DNA from: Auriscalpium vulgare
Taxonomy: Eukaryota > Basidiomycota > Agaricomycetes > Russulales > Auriscalpiaceae
Direction: 5' to 3'
NCBI GenBank assembly: GCA_019915015.1
Contig: JAHBBC010000013.1
Span: 1,240,001 to 1,304,000, forward strand
DNA: 64,000 nucleotides
Part shown: in pieces, positions 22,261 through 33,400 of the stretch
How positions within the stretch are numbered: position 1 is the first letter of the stretch
How the letters are laid out: each line of letters begins with the position of its first letter
Made by a program: the position numbers and the translations under genes
Notes under the pieces: model-generated
Database searches by the model: none
Seen by the model: only the letters and a program-made list of their open reading frames with translations
Told to the model about the DNA's origin: nothing

Positions 22261-22311
22261 GCCATAATTTCCTTGCACATTTGCTGATGTAACCCCTGCT
22301 AGGAAGCTTGT

Positions 22312-22580
22312 ACAATCACGCGTGTTCACGCGTGATCCCTAGCGGGCTGCTGTTACATAGCTTGCCGACCACTGCTCTCTGCCTCCTCCCTACGCAAAGT
22401 AGATAATATTTTAAGTAAAGAGTGACCAGGAAACAGGATCATGCATGATCACGCATGATCACGCATGATTGAAAACATGTAGATTATTGAGGACTGCACA
22501 TTGGGACTGCAGGATCATGCGTGATCATTCATGAACATGCATGAACATGCATGATCACGCATGATCACGCATGATCACAC
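22312..22580. repeat. Right arrays of 10-bp palindromic repeats
   Basis: Three blocks (about 22312-22337, 22438-22470 and 22511-22580) of CATGATCACG-, CATGAACATG- and GTGTTCACGC-type units correspond to the left array at 12513-12595. Confidence 0.85.
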
Positions 22581-22584
22581 AGAG

Positions 22585-22628
22585 GAGAGGCCGACGTCTC
22601 AGTCTTATGGCTCACATAATTTTGTCCG
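22585..22628. repeat. Right terminal inverted repeat of the Plavaka-type element
   Basis: Contains GGCCGACGTCTC (about 22589-22600) and ends TAATTTTGTCCG. These are the inverse counterparts of the left-end blocks, with a longer spacer between them. Confidence 0.7.
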
Positions 22629-24248
22629 ATAGATGCCTTCATAAAGATAACACCCATCCGACTCGACACTCCGTCTAGGTCCTCCTCCTGTCCTCCGTTG
22701 GTCCTCCGCCTTTCCATAGCTCCGCGCTCTTTCATCGAGCACTTCTGCAGACGCAAAGATGTCGTTGAGACTGGTGGCATTGGTCAGGTCACCCTTTGCC
22801 CCCACGCAAACCTGGCTAATCGCTGCGCTGCTGAGTCTTGAAGATGTCGAGCAGAGAAGCCATTCAGGCGGAAAGACGCACCGATGGGCGACAGACGACA
22901 ATATCCGCAACGTTTCCCTCACCTAGGGAAGATTTGCCAGCCCGTGGTTTGCTGCATATGAAGCGCAGAATTACATGCGCTCACAAGCGCCTTAGGGCTT
23001 GCCGTGAAATGGTGGGGAAGCCTAGGTGCGTTTCCTGCTCGTGGATTGCAGATCGTGACCTGAAGATTAGTCTGCCACAGCTCTTGGGCCTGCGTCTTTG
23101 GTCCTACGCTATACCTCTGCAATGTGGTTCCAGGATCGATCCGATCACTCCCTGCAAGAGGTTTTCACTATGCTTGCATCTACCCATCCGACGTTCCCTT
23201 TGCATCCCGTCTCTCACAGCCCTTCAACGATCGACTAGCGGTATTTTTGGCCTGCTCGCTTGGGCGGGCTTCTCAGTTCGTCACGGTACGCGGCACTTTT
23301 CGACATGTTGAAGACGCGGGAAAGCACCAGAGTTCTTCTCGAGTCTGCGGACCAAAGAGGTAAGCGTGCGCCCGTTTATACCCAGGGAGTTGACACTGAC
23401 TGATTCCCTCATTCAGGCTGCGCTCTTGCCAAACCAATGACATTTCATACCAACTTTCACGCGATTGAAACAGGCGTGCTTGCGAGGTTCGTGCTGTGTA
23501 CACCGTCTCCTCTGCGTGCGTCTGCTGACGGTGCGCATCTCGAGAATTCCCAGATAATCATAGGATACTGATTCCTCCCTCAGTGCATCCGCCTCACATC
23601 AACACGTACACCCGACTGGCACCGCCACCCTTCTACATTAAGTACTCATCCCATCGTATATTGGCCCCGCTCCGTCCAAACGTCCTGAGCGACCCCGCGC
23701 ACCCCGTCTCATAACCTCCGATCATGGTTTGCAGGCTCGCAGGTCTGTGCTTACCCAATATGTTCTGTGCACTGTCGATCTTCCTTTCTCTAGGTCATGG
23801 GGCGCATGTGCGGCGGCCAATTGCAGGACATGATGATGCACGCATCTATCAAGAACCTGTCAGAACCACCAGACCGAAATTGAATATTGTTCGTATATAT
23901 TTCCTTTTTTCCTCCCCATTTATCCCTGCCCTTCCCATGCGCTATAAATCGACTCAAATATGCATTATATTTTCCCTGTCTTATCCCATACCCCTTGGAA
24001 GATTTCCTCCCATCTTCTACGCTCTCTACCGATGGAGGCATCATCACGTGGTGGCCCGCCGCATTCGCGCTCAACCAGGAACCCGACGCCTTGGAACCGC
24101 TGAGCAATTCTCACCGACAGGGAGGCCCAGCTGTGCCTGTAGTCCCTCTGGTCCCGCCGGCGGACCCTCGGGCCTACTCGCGAAACCAATGATGACGCCT
24201 CATTTAGCCCACTGTATGTCCCTTCCTTTCACTTGGCGCTCCCTCTGA
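22629..24248. other. Intergenic region, no supported gene
   Basis: Several short plus-strand exon-like pieces with good GT-AG borders are present. One example is an ATG at 23315 with an intron at about 23361-23417, continuing into ALAKPMTFHTNFHAIETGVLAR. No domain is recognised and no full model can be assembled, so none is called. Confidence 0.3.
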
Positions 24249-24718
24249 AGATGGCATTGGACTCAAACAGATTTACCGAGGTTGCTCTCACTGTGAACCC
24301 CGCCGACCTCATAGTCGACATGAACGCTGCACTGCGGCACGCCAAGCCCCATGACATCACGACGCCGCCCTTTCTTCCATTCCCATCATTTGAGCTTACG
24401 CCGACGCTCCCAACCCCCGAACAATACCATTACCTGCACACAGCATACAAGAGCTGTGACTCCGGCATCCAAAGTGCACGTTGAGCACAGCGCCGCGGAC
24501 ACCAGCCTTTAATGCCCGCACTGTCCCTTTGTGCAGACCTTCGTGCAGACCTTCGAATGGCCGCAAGGCGGACCTGTGGCGTCATATCAAACCGCACGCG
24601 AAGAGAGAGAAGATCTCGTGCGGCCGGAGGGGCTGCACGCAGACGTCCAGTCGGGAGGATCATATGATACGCCATCAGAAGGAACCCGAGCGCGAAGTGC
24701 AGTGACAGTGTTTGATGT
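24249..24718 (+). pseudogene. Possible C2H2 zinc-finger gene remnant
   Basis: From the ATG at 24249 a frame encodes MALDSNRFTEVALTVNPADL... and closes at 24484. Downstream, a CPHC motif at about 24511-24525 is in a different frame from the segment RKADLWRHIKPHAKREKISC...GCTQTSSREDHMIRH (about 24556-24690), which looks like two C2H2-type fingers. A 12-bp direct duplication (GTGCAGACCTTC, about 24532-24555) lies exactly where the frame changes. Either an unseen intron joins the pieces or the finger was broken by this duplication. The call rests on finger-like spacing only. Confidence 0.35.
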
Positions 24719-25235
24719 GTGAGTTTACTTTCTGCATGCCCTCGGTGACATACCATAGGTGATCATGATATCCGTTCTTATTTCCTGTCAGTCGTTGGGC
24801 ATTTTGGCTCTATGCTTCGCTCGTTCTCGTTATTCCTGACGTATGCTGTGCCGCATACTTATATATATTTCCTACTAGCTACGTAGCTCGACACATGAGA
24901 TTTATAATCCAGTGATACTAATCAAGCGCGCCATGAAGAACATCTGCTGCTTCCGTTGGATGCAACGAGGAGTATAAGAACGCGGCAGCCCAAAGATCGT
25001 TTTGGCGACGAACATTGAACAGTAAGGGCGCAGAAAGCCTGCCGGTGGCGAGGGTTTGTCAAGTAGATCAACTTTGCTCGCCCGGGCCAAGAGGAGAACG
25101 GCGCCGTTCGCTGTGTAGTTTCCATCGTCATCGAAGACGCCCAGCATACAGGATCTATGCCGCTAACGCCGAACCAAGAATGTGGTCTCCGTGAAGGAAA
25201 CAGCATGGGACTCAAAAGTCGAGGCCTGCCTTGTG

Positions 25236-26334
25236 TCAAATCCAGTCGACATTTTCAGGTCTCTGCAGGTGCACGTCAGCACACGCCCTCGCCCTACACA
25301 CAGAACACGCACCCAGAAACTTCTATGCGTCGCATAAACCACAAACTCCACACCATTGTCGCAGGATATCCTCTCCAGCGCCACGCGCACATGCTGCTCG
25401 ACACACCGCGTCACCGTGACGCGCCGCAGCGCCGGCAGCACGCGAAGCGGATCGACCGCGGGCTCCACGCGCTCGCCGTGGTGCGCCACGCGGCCAGTGT
25501 GGTAGCAGACGTGCTCGAGGGAGGAGGGCAGCGCGACAGTGGCCAGCTTTTGCCCGGGCAGCTTTCCCATGATGAGGGTGTTGAGCTGGGCGAGCCGCGC
25601 CAGGACTTCCTGCGGTGGAAACTCGACGTTGACGTGCAGCAATTGCAGCCGCGCGAGGAAGTCCGCAGAGATGAAATGCTCGTACAGCGAAATGGAACCA
25701 ATTGTGATAAAGGAGAGATGGTGCAGCGCGGGGAGAGGCTGTGTAAGAGGGCGACACGAACGCGCATCGCTTGCGATGAGCTCAGGAAGGGCGTCGATTG
25801 TTGGCGGTAGCGGATCCTCATAGAGCGGACGGACTGCGAGCACGCGGGCGCTCGGAAACATGTCCACGATGGTTCTGAGGGTGGGATTCTGCCCACCAGC
25901 GAGCTCCAAGAGGACGCGCCGCAGCTGGATCGCGCGGAGGCGTGCGGCCCAGTCGGCGCGCAAGGCGCGGTCGATGTTGTCTAGAGGGTGGAATGATATA
26001 CCCTGGCCGCTGACGTGGCCGCAGAGCTCCAGGAGATTGAGGCAGACGGTGCCATAGTCGGAATGCGCTGGCCAGGCGACCTGGATGTACTGGATTTACC
26101 CGGCGAGGTGAGGGCGTGTGCGGAGGGTACTGACGAGGAGCCGGATGTTGCGCTGGTGGTCCTGTACGCACCGAACGCGGCGGAAGAGGAGGCGCTGGGC
26201 GGCGGGAGTCCATGCGCGGCAGACGAGCGCACATGCATGGAGGGTGGAGCAGTCGACAGTATGCTCGTGTTGGGACGGCCGGAACACCATTCGATTATGA
26301 GTATCCGGACGTCCAGAGGGAGAGCGATGGCCAT
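25236..26334 (-). pseudogene. Class I F-box-like pseudogene, copy C
   Basis: The copy aligns end to end with the intact class I genes: start MAIALPLDVRILIIEW at 26334, F-box-like TLHACALVCRAWTPAAQ, and terminal exon RPENVDWI at 25262-25236 after a 50-nt intron. Two lesions are visible. One G is missing right after ...IIEW (near 26287), shifting the frame. An in-frame TAA at 26096-26098 replaces the His of the family motif HLAAHVRYIQVAW. Downstream of the stop the frame stays open to the last exon, so inactivation is fairly recent. Both lesions could be checked in reads. The leader intron trace (GTGCGTGG donor near 26470) is still present. Confidence 0.85.
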
Positions 26335-26896
26335 GAAGGTGTCGGGATGGGGCGGGGAACCGATCGAGGGCGGCCTTCAGCCAGTCCTTGCTGTTGATGC
26401 TCATCAGTTGAACCTGGACAACCGAGGTGAGCATCGACGAGCATGGCAGATGCACAGGGACCACGCACCGAGAAGCAGGAGATCCACGCGCCGCATTCCA
26501 CTGCAAACTCGTCCGGTACTGATTCAGGCTGTTGAGAGGGGGAAGACTTGACCGATGAGCGAGCCGAGGTGGTCGTTAGCCTGAGGGTGACCACATGTCC
26601 ATGCTGCTGTACTAGGGAAGTTTCACTGTGGGAGTGGTGAGCGCGTCATTGGCGAGGCGATGTCGAAGGGCCACGTCGCGCGTGCATGCTGCCGCACAAA
26701 TAGGGAGAGCGTCGGTTTGAAATTTTGGGGGATGGCCGACGATGACGCGCGTCTCGAGGGGTGCAAGTAAACGTGTATGCGGATTCTGATGAGACTGGAA
26801 ATAATAAACGGCCATATTCTGTACAGATAGAGCGCAGAGATAGCATATCCAAACGTTCGAGGCCCACTGTCACTTGAGACAGCGGCTTGCGTTGCC
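26335..26896. other. Leader of copy C and spacer to copy D
   Basis: Positions 26400-26480 hold the class I leader intron trace (GTGCGT...CCAG). The shared upstream motif (GTTGAGAGGGG...GACCGATGAGCGAG) is at about 26529-26566. No gene is seen in the rest. Confidence 0.5.
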
Positions 26897-28019
26897 TCAA
26901 ATCCAGTCAATGTTCCAGGGTTTCTAAGAGCTGCACGTCAGCACACGCCCTTCGAAACCGCGGGCCACGTACCCGGAAGTCATCGGGCATGGCATAGGTC
27001 CCGAATTCGACACCCTTCTCGCGACACGTCGCTTTCAAAGCGGCGCGCACATTATGCGCCACACAGCCCGCCACGGTGACGAGCTGGAGCTTTGGAAGCT
27101 CGCTGATAAGGTCCACCGCGAGCTTCACGCGCTCGGGATGGCCCTTGAAGAGGTCCCAGTACTTCCGGGTGTGGTAGCCGAAGTGTCGCAACGACGGCGA
27201 GAGCTTTGTGGGTTTGTCGGGCAGCTCGTAGATGACGAGGGTCCTAAGGTGGACGAGCTGCTCCAGGATTTGGGGTGGCGGAACCGTGCCCAGGATGTGC
27301 AGCCATTCGAGTTGCGAGAGAATGCCCGTGGAAATGAGCTGCGGGCATAACGCTAGCGCTGTGTCTGACCATAGGGGGTTAAGCAAACTGAGACAACGCA
27401 GCGCGGAGAGGGGCTTCGAACGCGATAGACATTTGCCAGCAATGTCCCCCCATATTTCGAGTGCCTCTATCGTGGGGGGCAGCGGAGAATCAACTTGGAC
27501 GGTATCCAGGCTGAGCACACGCACGGCAGGGAATGCCTGCAAAACGCCGTCGATGGAGCTCTCCGTATTGTGAATCTCCAGGAGCACGGGCCGCAGCTGG
27601 ATTGCGCGCAGGCATGCGCTCAATCTGGCGCCAGAGGCCGTGGCGTTGTCCACCCAGCCCAGAAAGAATATGCCCTCGACGTGGCGGCAAAGTTCAAGCA
27701 GACGAAGGCAGATTTCGCCATAGTCCGAGCCGGAATGCGATGGCGAGGCGACCTGGATGTATCGGACGTGCACGGCGAGGTTTGAACGGATGCTGAGGGT
27801 ATTGACGAGGAGTCGGATACCACACTGGAAGTCGTGATTTTCTGTGCAAGTGCAACAGATGCGGCGGAATAGGAGGCGCTGGGCTGTGGGAGTCCACGCG
27901 TGGCAGACGAGAGCACATGCACGGAGGGTGTCATAATCGATGAGTGGTGCGTGCTGAGAGGACCGGAATAACCATTCGATGATGAGGGTATGAACGTCCA
28001 GAGGCACCTCGATCGACAT
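26897..28019 (-). CDS. Class I F-box-like protein, copy D (two coding exons)
   Basis: Exons 28019-26973 and 26923-26897 give 357 aa. The start MSIEVPLDVHTLIIEWLFRSSQH begins the F-box-like motif, followed by TLRACALVCHAWTPTAQRLLFRR. The remainder is a leucine-rich region with recurring LRLLELCRHVEGI, LRAIQLRPVLLE and PPTIEALEI segments, and it ends in the mini-exon KPWNIDWI. The 49-nt intron has a GTACGT donor and CTTAG acceptor. A leader intron at 28154-28098 (GTGCGTAG...TCTAG) precedes the ATG. In the main frame upstream there is a stop codon, so the ATG at 28019 is well supported. It is the tandem sister of pseudogene E. A role as an SCF substrate receptor is inferred from the F-box. Confidence 0.85.
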
Positions 28020-29365
28020 GGAGGTGGCTGGAGGAGTGGGCACCAGGAGGATCGATTGCGGCTTTCGGCGACTTGTTGCTGCTGATTTACGTCGAACCTA
28101 GACATCCGAGACGGTGAGCATCAACGACCTTGGCAGATGCAAAGAACTACGCACCGAGAAAGGACACGCCTTGCTGTCTCTCTCTACCGCTTTTCAAGGC
28201 CACCTCGTCCGGCAAATGATCCCGTAAGGAGACAATCCACAGTCGATCTGCTGAACATACCAATTCGATCCAATAGTGAAGCTGTTGAGAGACAAAACTG
28301 ACCAACTATGAGCGTGATGCGGTGCGATGTGGTGGACGCAGAGAGAGCAGCCACGGGCGGCCATCAATTGCCGCCCAAATTGCGCGCCGGACTCCGACGA
28401 GCTTCCTCGCGATGTCATTGGACCGTAGTGCGTGCGATTCGATGGAAGGCTGCAAAGCTGAGGACAAACCGACGCTCTTTCGCTCACCAACAGACACCGC
28501 GCAGCAACCAGAAAAAGGCGCCACGCCGAGCAGCAGCGTGGACCGGTGTGTCATTCGCATCGGCCGGCATACGCGGAGGCAGCAATTCACCAAAACTGAC
28601 ATCGAAGAGACCCAAGCACATGGCGGCTTCTTTCCAGGGCGGACGCTGTCTATAGCGCGGCAGTCACTGGTCAGTCAGCAAGCACAAAGCACAACGCGGG
28701 TCAAACGGTACGCACCTGCTGAGGCCGCAGAAGCTGCCTGTGCGTCAAAGCCAGTCTGGATAGACCTGCTGCGGCAGACGCAGGAAGGAGGAGTTGTCGA
28801 GGGCCTGCAGGAGAGACGAGGGCGCGTTGCGAGGGCTGAGGATGTTCAGGCGCCATGCAGGCACGAAGCCTAGGAGACGCGAATGGTGTCTGCGCAGGAC
28901 CAAGCGTGGGGTCCTGAGAACACGCTGTGACTGCTGGTCGTATAGTAATACACGACGCAGAGCTGCAGGTACTCGCCAGGTCGCTTGGAATCCGGCCTTT
29001 TCCTACCTCTCTTCTTCGCCTCACCCCGTCAACGTGTCACCCCACAACATGTCGATTTCTACGGGGGCTTCGCCGTAGGATGGTATCCACGTTGTCTCGA
29101 CGTCAAGGTGCAGCGCGAGCGGGGAGTGAGTAACGCGTTACGCGATGCTGAGGAAGGAAGCGAGATGCCAAGAGACGGCCGGTACCGGCCCGCCGCCGGA
29201 ATCTCTCTCCGGTCGCGTGGGAACTTGAACTTGAACACCTCCGCGCTGCGCTTTGGCACGCTGTGCATACTACCACATCACGCTCGCGGCCCATCGGCGG
29301 TCAGTTCTCAATTCTCATCCGCGTCCCACCGTCACACGTCGCTTGGGACAGCGGCTTGCATTGCC
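28020..29365. other. Leader of copy D and tandem-duplicated upstream block
   Basis: 28020-28610 is nearly the same as 30466-31050 upstream of copy E, including the leader intron and the GAGAGACAAAACTGACC motif. It marks the tandem duplication. From about 28620 to 29365 no gene is recognised. Confidence 0.6.
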
Positions 29366-30465
29366 TCAAATCCAGTCGATTCTGTCAGGTTGCTGTGAAC
29401 CACACGTCAGTACATGCCCTACAAAACCGCGGGCCACGTACCCAGAAGTGATTTGGCATGGCATAGGTCCCAAATTCCACACCCTTCTCGCGACACATCC
29501 CTTCCAAAGCGGCACGCACATCCTGCGCCCCATCGCGCGTCACGGTGACGAGCCGGAGCTCCGGAAGCTCGCTGATAAGGTCGACCGCGAGCTTCGCGCG
29601 CTCGGCGCGCTCGCCCGACAGGTACTGCGTCCAGGAGTGGTAGCCAAAGTGCCACAGCGACGGCGGGAGCTTGGTGGGTTCTTCGGGAAGCTGGTCGACG
29701 ACGAGGGTCCTAAGGCGGACGAGCTGCTCCAGGATTTGGGGCGGCGGAAACCTCCCCTTGACCTGCAGCGATTCGAGCTGCGGAAGGATGCCCGTGGAAA
29801 TGAGCTGCGGGCATATCGCTGTGTCACAGGGGGTCAATCACACTGAAATAGCGCAGCGCGGGGAGGGGCGTCGAACGCAATAGACACAGGCCAGCATTGT
29901 GCCCGTGTATTTTGAGCGCGTCGATGGTGGGGGGCAGCGGAGAATCAACGTGGGCCGCTCTCAGGGGGAGCACGCGCACGGCCGGGAACGCCTCCAAAAC
30001 GCCGTTGGCGGAGCTCTCCATCGCGACCACCTCCAGGAGCACGGGCCGCAGCTGGATTGCGCGCAGGCGTGCGTTCAATTCGGCGCCCGAGTCCGTGTGG
30101 TTATCCGCCCAGTCCGAAAAGAATATGCCCTCGACGTGGCGGCATAGTTCAAGCAGACGAAGGCAGACGTTGGCATGTTCGGGTGGCTGCGAGGCGACCG
30201 TGATGTGCCGGACGTGCGCGGCTAGGTTTGGACGGATGCTGAGGGTATTGACGAGGAATCTGATTTTGCACTTGGGGCCGTGCCAATTTGTGCAAGTGCA
30301 GCAGATGCGGCGGAATAGGAGGCGCTGGGCTATGGGAGTCCACGCGTGGCAGACGAGAGCACATGCACGGAGGGTGCTATGATCGATGAAACGCGCGTGC
30401 TGAGAGGACCGGAATGCCCATTCGATGATGAGGGTATGAACGTCCAGAGGCACCTCGATCGACAT
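29366..30465 (-). pseudogene. Class I F-box-like pseudogene, copy E
   Basis: From MSIEVPLDVHTLIIEW at 30465 the frame follows copy D closely, then stops at 29824-29826 after YFSVIDPL. Against copy D, a net 11 bases are missing around 29824-29840 (the WSDTALAL segment). The frame then resumes in another phase with CPQLISTGILPQLESL and continues to the conserved mini-exon QPDRIDWI (29392-29366) after a 49-nt intron starting GTACGT. With splicing as in copy D only the frameshift breaks it, so it was probably duplicated and then disabled. A truncated product of about 214 aa containing the F-box could still be made. Confidence 0.85.
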
Positions 30466-33400
30466 GGAGGTGGCTGGAGGGGTGGGCACCGGGAGGATTG
30501 ATTGCGGCTTTCGGCGACTTGTTGCTGCTGATTTACGTCGAACCTAGACATCCGAGACGGTGAGCATCAACGACCTTGGCAGATGCAACGAACTACGCAC
30601 CGAGAAAGGGATGCGGAATCCACACGCCTTACTGTCTCTATCGCTTTTCAAGGCCACTTCGTCCGACAAGAATAGGATCCCACTCGCAAATGATCCTGTA
30701 AGGAGACAATCCACAGACGATCTGCTGAAAATGTCAATTCGACCGGTAAAGCTGTTGAGAGACAGAAACTGACCGAATATGAGCGTGACGTGGTGGACGA
30801 GGAGCACCGCAGACAGTGGGTGCGCAGCAGCCACGGGCGGCCTTTGATTGCCGCCCAGATTGCGCCGCGCCGGAAGCAACACTCAGGTTCTGCCGTGACA
30901 CTTCAACGCCCACCCCATGGAGCAACCAGAAGAAGGTCCCCACGCTTAACAGCAGCGTACAGTGTGTCATTCGCACCGGCTGACCTCCCTGGATGCGGAA
31001 TTCGTCTGGAAAGAGGGCAACGAGCCGAGGAAGATATGGAGGAGATAAGGGAGCGGCTGCGCGTCCTCGCAGTGAAAATAAAGTGTGAGCTGGACGGGTA
31101 GTCTTGTCGACACCTATGGGGCGTGATGGACGCTGCGTCCGAGTGGGATTGATTGACAGTGAGTGTTGCACCGTTTCATGTAGAGAGTGTTCGGGCTGAT
31201 CTCGGGTGACTCGGATCTACTTCCCACGTATCTAGTGCGTTGACGGCCGCGTCTCGTGGAAGGCATTGCATTCAGCGATCGTCGCGACTGCGTATTTGTA
31301 TGCGCGAATTGTATGATTGCTCGTCGTATTATTTCCTTCTGCACCATGTTGGCGCGTCTCGCCTGGTGTGAGAGCGCCGCGGCCCTTAACTTGCGGCACC
31401 AGGATGTGATCGTGAAAGTGCAGGGAGTGGCGAAAAGCGGCTCAGCGCGCAGCGGTCCACGGAAGGCACGTCACGGGTATCAGGGTTTTCGACCTGATCA
31501 ATTGACCAGTATGTCTGTTGTTGACCCGCATGAGCCAGTGCGCCAAAGTCGAAGCCGAAGAACAAGAACGGCATGTACGCTCGCTGTCGACCCACTCTCG
31601 GCGCTGCGTCGAGCTTTGTCTCGCTGGCGGCTCGGGGTACGGACGGGTCTGTCGGCGCATGCCTGTCCATCTCCGCGCGCCTCAGGCTGTTGATTGACGA
31701 CTACCGCAGGGCCACGATAATGCGATGAGCGCGCGATCGAGCATATCGAAGACGTGCCACTTACCGTGGAAGGATGGAGACAGTGTTTTTCGTCTGTACT
31801 ATGAACATCCTCTTCTCCTGCGGTGAGCAGTGCTCGTCCGTGGCGACGGAGAAAATTGACGCGCGTGCGGTGTGCGGATGAAGACGGTCTGAGCGTCGAG
31901 GGCCCCTGCTAGACGAAGATGATCTGAGCGTCGAGTTCCTTGCCGTGGGTACCTGCTCACCTCGGCGCTACTCCCCTGGCATCGCGCGCGGTGCGGCAAC
32001 GCTCGCCGCTGCGCATGCACCGGCCAGAGCAGGCGACGCGCGGACTCGACCGCGCGCCGTAGCTGACCGGACGCCATAGGCGCGTGGCGGGCAGGAGGTG
32101 TCGCGTGCGCGAGCAATGTGTCGCCAGCGCGTCCGGTCTGGTGTACCCACCTGACTTGTGGAAGGGGCGTCCTGCGATGGGTCCAGGACGAAGCGGGCGC
32201 CGCGTGAAAAGTGCGAAGAGGGCGATTAAGGGCCACGAGAGGTATGGACGCGCGCGCATTTGAGGAGCATGTCTGTGGTCGAGCGGCGTGAGCCTGCGTG
32301 CCTAGAAAGAATTCTGGCGGGCAAGGCAACCGTGACGTACGTACCTAGGTCCTATCGCGCTCGGCGCGGTGCTTGGCCAGCATTGCGTCCATCAGAGCGC
32401 GCTTCTGACAGCAGAAAGCGATAAGTACACAGGACATAAGGTCTATGGCGAGCGAGGAGAGTCGTCGCGCACCCGGGCGGGAGAAGAGCTGCCACGGAGA
32501 CCCCAGGCCAGACATGCTGCGCGCCGCGGTGGAGCTAGGGCTTGGACAATATAGCGGGCTCGCGGGCCCCGTACACGTCACAGGCAGGGGATGCAAGGAC
32601 ACAAGGACAAGAAGCAACACGATGGGAAAGCGACATACCAGACGCGAGGGCACTCACAAGTCACAGAGCAGCCTCGACGACAAGCGTCCAACAAGCTTGC
32701 GCGGTCCGAGGCCAGCGGTGTGCGGTGCGGCTGATGCCTCCGGGATGCCGTGGTGGACGTCGACGGAGGAGAGAGTGCGACATGGGGCGAAGGGAAGACG
32801 GCGCGGCGCGGCGGCCGGGGCCGGGGCCGGGGCCGGGGTCTGTTTGGGTGACGCGGCTCTGTCTGCCCGTTCTCCTCGTCTTTCCCTCACTTCCTGAGCA
32901 TCAAACCACCATCTCAATGCACCCCCGACGACGAGCGCACGCCCGTGGGGCTCAACTCCGGTGAGCAAGTCCAGCTCTTCTCAGCGCCGCGCATCTGTCC
33001 TGTGCATGAAGCGTTCTCCTGGCCAGTAAGCTCCATCCACCTGCAATCCCGCGCTCTCACAGCACACGTCGCGCTCGGCGCCGCTGAACATCGTCCCTCG
33101 CGCATCCCCGCCCTTCCATCGCCCACGCGCCCGCTGTATGTGCCCTATGTTCGTCCCATCGGCTTGAATTGGTCTAGTGGCCACGGAGCAGCCCGCACTT
33201 ACTGGGCGCAGCTTGCGTGGCGTGCTTCATGCGCCGAGTACTTCGCCATTCAGATGTCGGTGCTCGTATCTTCAGGTACGGCCTAATTTTCCGTTACTCT
33301 GCTCAATATTACGGGCTCTGTTGCATGCGTTGGCGCAGGTGCTGAGTTCGGCGTACGGCCCGCGGCAGCAAGATATGCCGAAATCGGGAGCGCCCCGATC

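Larger units (their letters stand above)
12479..22628. mobile_element. Complete Plavaka-type DNA transposon, about 10.15 kb
   Basis: The ends are imperfect terminal inverted repeats: CGGACAAAAATA at 12479-12490 and its near-inverse TAATTTTGTCCG at 22617-22628, with a second matching inverted block (GACGTCGG) about 30-40 bp inside each end. The next layer is arrays of a 10-bp palindromic repeat, and then GCAAGGCTGG-like subterminal repeats. Inside are a transposase on the minus strand and a divergent DUF6698-like gene on the plus strand. Both have open, spliceable reading frames, so the element looks young and possibly autonomous. The flanks read GCGATAC before and ATAGATG after. A short CGATA target duplication overlapping the ends is possible but not certain. 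The composite nature (both genes in one element) is inferred from the matching ends. Confidence 0.8.
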
